Shown here piece after piece: positions 21,022 through 30,869 of a stretch of DNA of 64,000 nucleotides. The first letter of the stretch is position 1, and the number at the start of each line of letters is the position of its first letter. The notes beneath the pieces are model-generated. The model did not search any database and had not been told where the DNA came from. It saw nothing but the letters and a program-made list of their open reading frames with translations. The stretch comes from Molanna angustata (taxonomy: Eukaryota > Arthropoda > Insecta > Trichoptera > Molannidae). Both the position numbers and the translations under genes were made by a program. The stretch lies in contig OY754990.1 in assembly GCA_963576475.1 (NCBI GenBank), forward strand, positions 17,884,653 to 17,948,652. The letters are read 5' to 3'.

Positions 21022-21245
21022 TTTTTACTGACAATAACATCTCAATACAAACGTGGGATATTATAGAAGAACCAGGAACTAGCCGATGACAGGTCGTAAG
21101 CCTGCCTGAGTTCCTGGTTCTTCTACAATACCCCAACTTAGTCTCTATCGAGATGTTATTGTCAATTAAAATATCATTTGACTGTCGGCAGGGAAAAAAA
21201 TTCAATGTTTGCTTACCTATATGCAATTAAAATATATTATTCGAT
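21022..21245. repeat. Family K fold-back hairpin, short version
   Basis: Arms of about 53 bp (21029-21081 and 21109-21163) surround a 27-bp spacer containing gatgacaggtcgtaagcct. The outer right flank (ctgtcggcagggaaaaaaat, caatgtttgc, atatgcaat) matches the right end of family K at 10230 and 24190, though the arm sequence has diverged (gagttcctggttcttctac). Confidence 0.7.
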
Positions 21246-21324
21246 AAAAATTTTTTATGGCAGTAGATATTATATTACAAATGCAAAATAAAAAACTTGG
21301 TATTTTTACATACATATGTATATA

Positions 21325-21872
21325 CCATCACGCCATGTCCCTCACGGGTGAGGCAGAGAGAACCGAACGCCACTTATTATCTTGACATACATTCATCGCC
21401 TCGTCGACATTCATTCATCGTCTTATGCATGTTCATCTGTTGTTCACGCTTCTAAAATTTGTGTCTTTCAAAATACCGTTCACATGGACGTGCCATCCAT
21501 TCCTTGGGGGGCCCCGACCTCTCATTCCATTCCTGTCCGCAATGTATATTTTCTTCAACGGGTGTTCCTCATTCATTCTCCCCATGTGGCCAAACCATCT
21601 CAATGTGATCACATTCATTCTATTAATGACATCTTTCTTTATCTAACATTTTTTCCTTATGTCCTCATTTCTGACCCTGTCATACATCGTTATATTACAG
21701 ATTCTTCTTAACGATCTCATTCAAGTGCATTTATTCTGCTTTCGTGCGACTTCTGCCATGTCCAGGATTCACTTGCATACGTCAAGGTTAGCACCAAGAT
21801 AGCGTTATGAATGGCAACTTTGATATGTTGCGGTCATTCATAAGTGGTCTAAATGCTCCATTCACGAAATCG
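21325..21872 (-). mobile_element. RTE-type LINE 3' fragment (RDMA family)
   Basis: Starting from the tail (catacatatgtatataccat), the reverse strand reads LRWFGHMGRMNEEHPLKKIY and RGRGPPRNGWHVHVNGILK, then is broken by shifts. The far end still shows the codons for the VPTLTYASE region. It matches the ORF at 15312-15996. Confidence 0.75.
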
Positions 21873-23327
21873 GTCGAAATCGGTCGAGGCAGGTAGTTTT
21901 TCTTGTGGTACTTTAAGTAGGGTCGGTTCACCTTATCTTTTGGTCCCAGGATGAACTGTCCTCAGCAGTAGCGGAACTGCTCATATAAGCCGAAAATCTA
22001 AGCTTGCCTGTGAATATTATGTTAAGAAATTCAACTATTTAGTGGTTTGTTTATTACTAGGTTTTAAATATTAATTGATAATTACTACACGTACAATGGG
22101 GGTCGTGTGGTTCAACCAACTTGAAACATATTTGAGACTGGCAATTGAACATAATGATTTAAAAAAAAAAATAAAGAATAAATGAAACTTATTATTTGAC
22201 TGATATGTAAATTATATTAACTTCTTTTTGTATAGATAATAATTATGTATGTATAATATTTTGTGTATTCTGTATTAAATTGTCTCCTTTACACACGAGT
22301 GCTTGCACTCTAGTAAAGGGTAAATATGTTTTTTCTTACTGTGAATCTTTTCTATATAGTTTGTTTGTTTTATATTTTGTATATGTTATTGTAAACTTAA
22401 TAAAATAAAAAATAAAAATTTGAAGGTTTTACTAGGCGTGTTCAATAATTGATTTATGTATCTCAATAAACAACTCCCTCTAAATATTAATTCATCTCAA
22501 ATACAAAGAAATGTTTTGGGTCAACTGAATGAAAAAGATTACTTACTGAAATCCACAATTTTATTCACAAATAACAATCTTTGATTTACTTGATTAATTA
22601 GATTTTATAATTTCACAAAATATCGATTGACGCGTACGTTGACAGGTCGAGAGAGCAATGGCGGGCGAAGGAAAAAACGACTATTTATATTTTTACGATT
22701 ATTCTGGAATGTTCCATGGATGAGTGTTGCCACGTTAGTAAATATTTTCGCTATGAATCTGCAAATCACCACAATCTAATAGGTAATTGTTTTATTGCAA
22801 CCATATTACAAGAATAAAAATTGAACCGAATACGACGATTGATCAATATATTTTGGCATGTGATTTTAAAAATATTTTTCGTGGCCACTGGAATGAACAA
22901 CGATGCTTAAAAAACATAAAATATTCGACAATTCCCGATTTTCTTCAAGGGTTTGCGTAGTCCGAAGGTCCTAGGCACGCTCCTGCTGTCCTGTACTCAT
23001 ACAACCCCTCCTTCCCTGTAAATAGTGAATTTTCTCATGGCCTATTAATATCGGGGCTCAGTGTGAAAAGTGTGCGTATGACAAGTCCGTGCGCGGCAAC
23101 ATTAATAAATAAAAATTTAATTTTTCCACGAATTTTTATCGAAATAATTTATTATGTGTCTGTTGGCGTCGCGTACCTCATCTTTTCATAATATTTCTCC
23201 TCGCCTTCTCCCTCTACTCTACTATTATTATCTCACTTCATCAATTTCCTCGCTCTTCTAATGCTCTCCTCCCCGCTGCGATGTAAGAAAACTTGAGAAT
23301 TGTGCGTGTAGATGTGTGCTATAGTAG
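21873..23327. other. Non-coding stretch with one LINE tail
   Basis: 22318-22415 is a LINE 3' tail (atgttttttcttactgtgaa, ttttgtatatgttattgtaa) shared with 12346-12480. The rest, including GC-richer 22950-23000 and 23160-23290, holds nothing recognised. Confidence 0.45.
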
Positions 23328-23735
23328 GCATACATACATACATACCATCACGCCATGTCCCTCACGGGGTAGGCAGAGAGAACCGAACGCCACTTACTTC
23401 TATCTTGACATACATTCATCGCCTCGTCAACATTCGTACATCGTCTTCTACATGTTCGTCTGCTGTTCACGCTTCTAACATTTCCGTCTTTCAAAATATC
23501 GTTCACATGGACGTGCCATCCCTTCCTTGGGCGGCCCCAACCTCTCATTCCATTCCTGTTATCAATGTATAAATTTTCTTCGTCAGGTGTTCCTCATTCA
23601 TTATCCCCATGTGGCCAAATTATCTCAATGTGTTCACTTTCATTCTATTAATAACATCTTTCTTTATCCTGCATTCTTTCCTTATGTCCTCATTTCTGAC
23701 CCTGTCATACATCGTTCTATTACAGATTCTTCTTA
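23328..23735 (-). mobile_element. RTE-type LINE, 3' half of a copy split by the 4.62-kb insertion
   Basis: The tail is catacatacatacat at 23328. The reverse strand reads RGWGRPRKGWHVHVNDILK, SVNSRRTCRRRCTNVDEA, MNVCQDRSKWRSVLSAYP and VRDMA, stop. The fragment continues on the far side of the insertion at 28356, where the next codons of the same ORF resume. Several frameshifts; dead copy. Confidence 0.8.
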
Positions 23736-23941
23736 TACCTCCACTACACTACTCGCGAAGTTCCTCGACGAAGTATTCGGGAAAGTTGACCGAAGTCCGA
23801 AGTACGTCGCCACACACTCGTTCTACTTCGCGAGGAACTCAGTTGTCCGCCAGCGCTCGCATTCAACGCGTCATGGATAATCTTCAAGTGGCAGCTGCCG
23901 TTGCAATGTACCTACACTCTCGCGTATTATAACTACGTTAG

Positions 23942-24241
23942 TCAAGCGAAAAGAATTTCAGTATTACAATATATAGAACTTTCAAAATTGAATTGATAGG
24001 GATCTCATTAAAAAAGTCATAATTGGTGAACGTTGCGCAAGCGCATAAAGTGATCACGTAAACCAGCCGATGACAGGTCGTAAGCCCTGTAGGTGCCTTG
24101 ATTTCCCGGTTCTCCTACAATAAATATTCCAACTTCGTCTCTATTGAGATAATTAAAAATCTGTTAAAAAAAAATATCTTTGACTCCCGACATGGAAAAA
24201 AATCCAATGTTTGCGCATATGCAATAATAAAAATATTCGAT
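23942..24241 (+). mobile_element. Family K insertion (300 bp) with 12-bp target duplication
   Basis: Flanked by taactacgttag at 23930-23941 and 24242-24253. The 300 bp is nearly identical to 9985-10285 (tcaagcgaaaag..., gttgcgcaagcgcataaagt, gtaagccctgtaggtgcctt, caatgtttgcgcatatgcaa). Other copies extend further at the 5' side, so this one is 5'-truncated. A 12-bp duplication with 5' truncation suggests retroposition, though there is no poly(A). Confidence 0.8.
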
Positions 24242-24510
24242 TAACTACGTTAGTATTTATCACTCGAAGAAAATTAAAAAGAAGATGGTGAATGATTAGT
24301 ATATATCAAAACTGTATCACCCCATGTACCGAATAGACATACCCGCTCACAAAATTTATTCCACATACCAGTATGCCACACTAATTACAGATACTTTTCA
24401 CCCATGTTTAGAATTCAGCGATATTATAACACACATTTCAAACATACAGATATTACCAAAATCAGATAAAGATGTTCTTAAACTCTAATATGTACACAAT
24501 CCAACAATAC

Positions 24511-24846
24511 CCTCCTCATTCACTAAAGATCCCTCCTCCTCATTCACTAAAGATCCCTCCTCCTCATTCACTAAAGATCCCTCCTCATTCACTAAAGATC
24601 CCTCCTCATTCACTAAAGATCCCTCCTCATTCACTAAAGATCCCTCCTCATTCACTAAAGATCCCTCCTCATTCACTAAAGATCCCTCCTCATTCACTAA
24701 AGATCCCTCCTCATTCACTAAAGATCCCTCCTCATTCACTAAAGATCCCTCCTCATTCACTAAAGATCCCTCCTCATTCACTAAAGATCCCTCCTCATTC
24801 ACTAAAGATCCCTCCTCATTCACTAAAGATCCCTCCTCCTCATCCT
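24511..24846. repeat. 21-bp minisatellite, 15 units
   Basis: The unit is ccctcctcattcactaaagat minus its last base when quoted at 20 bases (ccctcctcattcactaaaga). The first two repeats after the initial unit carry an extra CTC. Units are otherwise identical, so the array is young. As the unit is a multiple of three both strands stay open (IPPHSLK and EEGSLVN repeats); no gene is implied. Confidence 0.97.
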
Positions 24847-25239
24847 GAAACATACTCATTTAATGTATTTGTGTATATCTTTGTTATTTATTTATCTATC
24901 TTTTTATATTTTCTTTTATCTTGTATTTTCTTATAAATTTTTCAAGTGTATAATCAATTACTATATAATCAATAATTTAAATTGAAGAAAGCACTTTTGG
25001 CTCAACTTTTATACAATAAATGTTATGCAAAATAAATAAATTATAGCTGTAGCTTTCTGAGAGAAAATAAATAAATTATATGTTAGTACTAGCTTTTATG
25101 TCCCGCCGTTGGCCAAGAATGTAAAATTGTGAAAGAAAAAGCAATCGTTTTTATAATATTGTCACCCAATTATTTTGCAATATCAGACTATGAAAAGTGG
25201 TTTGAAATTTGATTGAGTTTAAGTATTGTAAAATGTTCA
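24847..25239. other. LINE tail and dispersed repeat block
   Basis: 25040-25080 has the gctgtagctttctg..aataaata LINE tail. 25085-25130 contains cccgccgttggccaagaatg, shared with 33225-33245. Confidence 0.5.
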
Positions 25240-25860
25240 AGTGATGGCCACAACCCATTCTTTTTTATATATTGCTATAAAGTGTGAATGAAGTATAATA
25301 TTTATACAATTTCTGCTCGCATGGACTATGCGTAATGGTTTTAAATATGACTGTTTATCAACGTTGTAAAGAGATTGGTTTGGCCACAACCCCCATTTTT
25401 AAATATTATCATCGAAAACAAATTGTAATGTGTACCTATTGAAAATTTAGTAATTTGGGATGTTGGGATGTGGTTAAAATTTGATTAAACAAACGTAGGT
25501 ACTGAAAAGATCTAGTATTGGTCACATCCCATTCGTTTTTATATTTTTTCATCAAGTGTGCATTATATTTGTGCTCAATTTGACTGAAAGTCTTCATTAA
25601 CGAAGAAGAAGAAGACTTGAACTATAGTAAATAGTTTTTAATTTGAATATAAATGTTTTGAAGAGTTCAGTAATGGCCACAACCCCCATTCTTTAAATAT
25701 TAGGTGTTGAAAATTATTCAAAATAGGATGATATGAATGGTTTAAATATAATTAAACAAAAGTATTGAAAAGATTCTAGTGCAGGTTATATCGTCACATC
25801 CCATATCCCATTCATTTCATATGTATTTTCATCAAGTGTGCATATCGTTAATAATATTTC
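25240..25860. repeat. Diverged tandem repeat with a two-unit (about 280-bp) period
   Basis: Alternating blocks: ggccacaacccattctttt (25248), ggccacaacccccattttta (25382), ggtcacatcccattcgtttt (25519), ggccacaacccccattcttt (25675), cacatcccattcatttcata (near 25810). Type A blocks recur at about 272 and 278 bp and type B at about 290 bp, so the higher-order unit is a dimer. Confidence 0.65.
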
Positions 25861-25869
25861 TGCACAATA

Positions 25870-26345
25870 GACTATTAGACTTAAAACTAACCCAAAAGAC
25901 TACATAAAAAAGAGAAAAATAAGTATAAGACTATAAGAAATAGTTTGTATAAAAAACTATTCCAATGGTCTACATAAAATAAGTAAAAATACATATACCT
26001 AATAGAAGAATTAGACTATTGGAAATAGATTGTATAAAAGCTCACCCAAAGGTCTACAAAAAAGAAGAAGAAGAATATTTAGACTATTGGAAATAGTTTG
26101 TATAAATACTGACCAAAAGGTCTACATAAAAGAAAATGAATAAGACTATTGGAAATAGTTTGTATTAAAACTCTCCCAAAAGTCTACGTACTTTAATGAA
26201 GAAGAATAATAATTAGACTAAAGGAAATAATTTTTATAAAAAAATGACCCAAATGTATACATAAAAGAAGAAGAAGATGAATTAGACAATAGGAAATAGT
26301 TTGTATAAAAACTGCCCTAAAGGTCTACATAAAATTAAGAAGAAA
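25870..26345. repeat. Tandem repeat, about 75-85-bp unit, six copies
   Basis: Each unit reads approximately agactattggaaatagtttg, tataaaaact, cccaaaggtctacataaaa, then a GAA-rich spacer. Variation is concentrated in the GAA run. Confidence 0.75.
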
Positions 26346-26352
26346 AAGAATA

Positions 26353-26530
26353 AGACTCCAGGACCCGCCGCTTCAGGCCCTTCAGTACCTCCCGTCCCTT
26401 TAATCCCTCATTACGTCCCTTCCCATCAGGCCCTTCAGTACCTTCCGTCCCTTCAGGCAGTTTTATACCTCCCGTCCCTTCAGGCCCTTTAGTGCCTCCC
26501 TTCCTTTCATTACATCCCGTCCCATCAGTC
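26353..26530. repeat. CT-rich minisatellite
   Basis: Repeats of cccttcaggcccttcagta and ccttccgtcccttcaggc style, spacing 10-30 bp, imperfect. The open frame through it is repeat-driven. Confidence 0.7.
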
Positions 26531-26534
26531 GGTT

Positions 26535-27165
26535 AAGAAAAGTTTAAATCCAGAAACCATCCTGGAAGAACCGCGAAGAGATGAAAGAACCTTCTTTTCC
26601 CAGGATGCTCTACTTAATAGGTAAAATGACTAAATACACGAAGAAGAAGAAAAAAGTTTAAACCCAGATACCTGCGAAGAGATGGAAGGATAGTTGGACC
26701 TTCTTCTCCCAGGATTCTCCAACTTCATAGGTAAAATGACCAAAAATACACGATGAAGAAGAAGAAGAAGAAATAAGTTTAAATCCAGATACCTGCGAAG
26801 AGATGGAAGGAAAATTGGACATTCTTCTCCCAGGTTAGTCCACCTTCAAAGGTAAAATGACCAAATAGACGAAGAAGAAGAAGAATAAAAAAGTTTAAAT
26901 CCAGAAACCTGCGAAGAGATGGAAGGAAAATTGGACCTTCATCTCCCAGGATAGTTCATCTTCATAGGTAAGATGACCAAGTACACGTTGAAGAAAAAGA
27001 TGAAAAAAGTTTATATGCAGAACCCGTCCTGGAAGACCTGTGAAGAGATGGAGGGACAGTCGGACCTTCTTTTCCCAGGATACTCCCCCTTCATAGGTAA
27101 AACGACCAAATACACGAAGAAGAATAAGAAAAAAGTTTAAATCCAAAAACCATCCTGGGCATACG
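26535..27165 (+). repeat. Tandem array made from the 3' end of an RTE LINE (five units of 100-130 bp)
   Basis: Units are anchored by cctgcgaagagatggaagg at 26570, 26671, 26792, 26908 and 27037. Each also has cttctcccaggat, aggtaaaatgaccaaatac and acgaagaagaagaa. The last unit translates GRPVKRWRDSRTFFSQD, the GRP-KRW-DSW---SQE block that ends RTE ORFs at 37212, 42470 and 53820, and the GAAGAAGAA runs match that family's tail. So a retrotransposon 3' end has become a small satellite. Confidence 0.75.
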
Positions 27166-28050
27166 CTCGACAATTCACCAAAGTTTCATTATAATCGGAC
27201 AAACGGTTGATAAATAAATAAATAAAATAATTTTCCTATAGGAAATCAGTATAGGTATATTATTGTTGATTTGTAAGTAAATAGTATTAGGTAGGTACCT
27301 ACCTACAACAACCCTCTAAATAAATTCGATTCCTAACAAATTTTATTTGAATATCACATTCTTTCTGTAGCCATGGAAACGATTCGAACACGTAAGTAAT
27401 ATCGAATGGTTCGGATACATTTTTTGAATATGTAGGTACCTACATTGGTTTGTTCGATGCCATAAAAATGAAAATTGTCAGAAAAATCAAATATTATTTA
27501 CAAATTATGCAATTTTATTATGCCTATATCTTTACTAATAATAAACACATTTTTACAATATATGTCTTAAAACTTGCTGTAATGTCTTGTGTTTCATTTT
27601 ATTATTTCATAATTACATTTATTTCAAAGGTTTATTATTTTCAATAACATATTCATTCGGTAGGAAAATGAAATATTGTATGAAAAGATATTAAAATGGC
27701 GGCGTTTATGTACAAAACGCTTACTTTAAAAATAAGTTAAACATTATAATTATACAAAATATTCACCATGTTTTTCACTTAAACGCTAAGTTATACTTGA
27801 AAATATATTTTCTTCGTGTAAATACGTACTTCTAACTTTTAAACTAACAGATATTTGCGTGCAAAATGTACACTTTTTTGACAGATACGACTTGGAAAAT
27901 TTTGTATGAAAAAAATAATTATTGAAATATTTTTAAAATTCAGCATTTTTATCGCATTATTTTTAGCGTGACACTGCATCAGGTATACAGGTACACGTTC
28001 GCACATAAATTAGATTTTTAGATGCTCTTGGTTTTTCAGAAGGCGTGAGA

Positions 28051-28056
<6 letters not shown>
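27166..28056. other. LINE tail and AT-rich stretch
   Basis: 27170-27240 (aagtttcattataatcggac, aaacggttgataaataaata) looks like a retroposon 3' end. 27955-28050 (gcgtgacactgcatcaggta) is shared with 33565-33625. The remainder is AT-rich, nothing recognised. Confidence 0.45.
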
Positions 28057-28091
<35 letters not shown>

Positions 28092-28103
28092 ACACACACA
28101 CAA
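28057..28103. repeat. (CA)n microsatellite
   Basis: CA run with one ATA interruption, next to the dispersed block shared with 33640. Confidence 0.95.
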
Positions 28104-28355
28104 ACACTAACATTTTGATTGCTTTATTACTTTAGATATATGATGATGATGATGAAGTTAGCCGAGTAGTGTAGAGAGGCACCTCGTGTCGGCACTTCGT
28201 GCAACTTCCAGTCCTTTGACTCGGGCGCAAAAACCGACAACAAACGGAAGTCGCCCGAGGCGAGCCGAGGTTGGACGAAGTAAGGCGAAGTGCCTCTCCA
28301 CACTATCGTATTCACTCTATCTTCGATCAACTTCGCGAGTAGTGTAGTGGAGGTT

Positions 28356-28530
28356 TTAGAGATTTCAATTATTCTACTTTCGTGCGACTTCTGCCATGTC
28401 CAGGTTTCACTTGCATACGTCAAGGTTGGCACTAAGATAGTGTTATGAATGACAACTTTAGCATCCTTTGATATATGTTGCGGTCATTCATAACTGGTTT
28501 AAGTGCTCCATTCGCTCTGTTTCTATAGTA
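28356..28530 (-). mobile_element. RTE-type LINE, 5' half of the copy split by the 4.62-kb insertion
   Basis: The reverse strand reads PTLTYASETWTWQKSHESRI and, upstream with shifts, the GALKPVMND region. With 23328-23735 it makes one continuous reverse-strand RTE fragment when the insertion and one TTA are left out. Confidence 0.75.
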
Positions 28531-28608
28531 GGCTATACATTATATTTTGAAAATAATTTCCCCAGTACCCTCAAAAGATACGTCTTTGAAATAAGAAACA
28601 GTTTATAT

Positions 28609-28830
28609 TTAAGAGGGTGACTGCTGCCAACGTACCTATTTTTTCAATTTGATATACCATCATTATTACTAAACGAATCATTTTGAAAAAAATAACCTAG
28701 TTATTTTGGATATTAATAAAGAGAAATATACCTTAACTTTTTGATTATGTTCTGTATATATTCTTGTAGGAAAATAATAAGCATACCCCGATTTTAGACA
28801 TTTAATTTAAATTTTAAAAAAAATAATTGG
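28609..28830 (+). mobile_element. Fold-back TTAA element, single left arm
   Basis: TTAAgagggtgactgctgcc starts at 28609 and follows the left arm of 6546-7198 to about 28825. The right arm is missing; a SINE follows immediately. Confidence 0.65.
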
Positions 28831-28835
28831 TGAAA

Positions 28836-29068
28836 GTCGGTCTTCTTGGCTCATTTGGTTGGGTATCTGACTGTTGATTCAAGGGTTCCGGGTTCGATTC
28901 CCGCTAGAGACACAGTGTTTTATTGTGTTGTGGGTCTGGATCTGTGAGACGATTAATATTGTAAGTCTCCAGAATGTGTCAGCATGTTACTTTTTGGTGC
29001 GTGTTAAATAAATAATTGGCAAAGTATCTGTATGTTGCTCGAGAAGCAATATAAAATAAATATATAAA
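28836..29068 (+). mobile_element. tRNA-derived SINE, copy 1
   Basis: The head is tRNA-like with A box tggctcatttgg and B box ggttcgattcc. The body contains tctggatctgtgagacgatt and gtctccagaatgtg, which can pair with each other. It ends ctcgagaagcaatataaaat. RNA polymerase III promoter boxes make it a SINE rather than a tRNA gene (no 3' acceptor-stem closure). Confidence 0.8.
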
Positions 29069-29079
29069 TGTACGTAACG

Positions 29080-29170
29080 CAAGCGCATAAAATGAACACG
29101 TAAACCAGCCGATACAGGGCGTAAGCCCTGTAGGGGCCTTAAGTTCTAGTTTCTCCTATAATATTCCATT
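29080..29170 (+). repeat. Family K fragment
   Basis: cgcaagcgcataaaatgaac then gtaagccctgtaggggcctt match the middle of family K; both ends are missing. Confidence 0.6.
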
Positions 29171-29225
29171 CGTCTTATAGCTTTATTTTAGTATATAGGT
29201 AACAATGTAGCTACTATAGAATAAA

Positions 29226-30022
29226 CTAGTTGCATGTAACACATGAGATCCAACTGTCGATAGCGATAGTATGTATAGTTGAAGAATAAGTACCAAACTA
29301 TAATCTCATAAATACAAATTATTTAATATTTAAAGATATTTTGTTTTCTATACAACACATGTAGGTATGTATGTCAAGATAGGATAGTATGGAAGTCAGT
29401 CCTTTGATCCTACCCAGAATGTGAAAACAGCATGATGGTATGTATGTATGTTTGGAGATTAGTATCAAATTATTAAGTCTTCTTAGATATTGTGAGTAGG
29501 CTACTTCCATACAAATTGTATGAAACAATGTCGTCACTAAATTCAATTTTTATAAAAATTGTTAAAAAAAAAATTGAGATATGCTAATACAATTTTAATA
29601 TTTTTTATAGAAAAATTAAATTTTCTAGTTTTTTTCGATATTTTCGATATTTAAAAAAAAATTGGAAATATAGGCAGATAAATTTATCATAAAAAAAATA
29701 TTTTTCTTAATAAAAAATGTTTGAGAAACCCTGGAATTTTTTTGAAAAAACAAAATTAAGATTTTGTATTTGTCTATGTTTATACCAATTTTCAGCGTTC
29801 TAGCTTTTACGGTTTCTGAGTATAGTTATATGGAAAAATAAATCAAAATTTAAAAAGTTGATAACCCCTGACTTAAACAAAAATTCACAATTCTGAGTAT
29901 AAAAGTTTTGTAGGCTTGTAATTTTTTATATATTTTTAAATTTTGGGCTCTGTAAAGCGGATCAAAAATTATAAGGGGGGGACAGACAGACACACAGACA
30001 GACACACACACAGACACACACA

Positions 30023-30069
<47 letters not shown>

Positions 30070-30284
30070 ACACACACACACACAAAACTCACATAAAATG
30101 TTCTACTCCGAATTCTGAGTAAATCCATGTATTGGAACATATATGCTGCGAGGCCTCTAGTGGTGTTATTAGCTTGCAAAAAGTCCACTACACCATACAA
30201 AATTTTCCTTCGTACACGCATCTTGGCTTAATAATGTCGAATCATTAAGAGAATTGAATTCTCATGAACGAATTGACAGTTGGA
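29226..30284 (-). mobile_element. Complete non-autonomous Helitron (1059 bp)
   Basis: Reverse strand: 5' A|TCCAACTGTCAATTCG at 30284, then the family palindrome (GAGAATTCAATTCTC). 3' end ..CATGTGTTACATGCAACTAG|T at 29226, where CATGT/ACATG forms the terminal hairpin. There is no terminal inverted repeat and no target duplication beyond the A/T host bases, as expected of Helitrons. The body includes a long CA/GACA run (29980-30080). It encodes no Rep/helicase. It aligns along its length with 46697-47642. Confidence 0.8.
29985..30085. repeat. CA-rich microsatellite inside the Helitron
   Basis: GACA and CACA repeats. The same position in the other Helitron copies has short or long TG/CA runs, so the microsatellite expands within the element. 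Confidence 0.9.
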
Positions 30285-30304
30285 TTAGAGTTTTTCCCCT
30301 TATA

Positions 30305-30866
30305 CAAGGTGCCTCAAAAGAAAGTTTATATTTGTATTTAGAGTGTTATGTGGAGATGTTAGACGACTTCTTGGTGCCTGAACTGCAAAACTTTCCTGGC
30401 TATAACCAAAGAACATGGTTCCAGCAGGACGGAGCAACGTCAGACACTTCCAATACATCTCTGTCACTAGTTGGTGAAATTTTTCCAGGCAAATCGATCT
30501 CCAGGAGAGGTGATATAAATTGGCCTCCACGCAGTACTGATTTAACCCCTATGGACTTTTTCTTATGGGGTTATCTTAAATTTAAAGTTTTTGCCAAGAA
30601 ACCGAACTCCCTGGCGCATTTGAAAGAAAATATCCGTCACGAAATGGTAGCCATCACTGAGTCCACCTGCCGAGCCATCATAAGTAATTTTACTGTTGTA
30701 TTAAATGAGTGCTGGGAACGCGAGGGTCTACATTTCGACGATATTATTTTTTAGAAATAAATTCCCAAATTGTTTACTTTAATAATTAATAAACATTTTT
30801 TCGATACACGACTTTCTTTTTTTTTAATCGATCCACTAAATATAAACTTTATTTTGAGCCACCCTG
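30305..30866 (+). mobile_element. Tc1/mariner-like element, internally deleted copy
   Basis: Ends caaggtgcctcaaaagaaag and, reversed, cagggtggctcaaaataaag, flanked by TA. The transposase part reads LPGYN-like PGYNQRTWFQQDGATSDTS (second catalytic D in QDGA), INWPPRSTDLTPMDFFLWGY (third catalytic D), LKENIRHEMVAITEST and CWEREGLHFDDIIF, stop at 30754. The first catalytic D region is deleted. The open frame starting upstream at 30254 begins in host or Helitron DNA and is chimeric. The longest transposase remnant of this family in the window. Confidence 0.85.
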
Positions 30867-30869
30867 TAC

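Larger units (their letters stand above)
23736..28355. mobile_element. PIF/Harbinger-like DNA element (non-autonomous in present form), inserted in an RTE copy
   Basis: Inverted ends of 27 bp: 23736-23762 (tacctccactacactactcg, then cgaagtt) and 28329-28355, identical in reverse except for the first base. TTA is duplicated on both sides (23733-23735 and 28356-28358), as in PIF/Harbinger. The interrupted RTE ORF resumes exactly after the second TTA. About 200 bp at each end is GC-richer and rich in cgaagt motifs, which could be subterminal transposase sites. A short frame near the left end (23873, MDNLQVAAAVAMYLHSRVL) may be the start of an element protein but it stops at 23930. No transposase domain was seen; the interior is tandem repeats and nested insertions. 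Confidence 0.75.

Noticed and set aside
24472..24936. Long open frames on both strands with IPPHSLK and EEGSLVN repeats
   Set aside because: The 21-bp unit is a multiple of three, so both strands stay open; this is a minisatellite, not a repetitive protein gene.
24511..26345. CRISPR array
   Set aside because: Tandem repeats have no unique spacers and the sequence is eukaryotic.
29850..30221. Reverse-strand frame rich in VCVCVC
   Set aside because: Created by the CA microsatellite inside the Helitron.
30254..30754. 166-codon frame as a single gene
   Set aside because: It begins in the Helitron end and crosses the mariner TIR; only the part from about 30340 is transposase.
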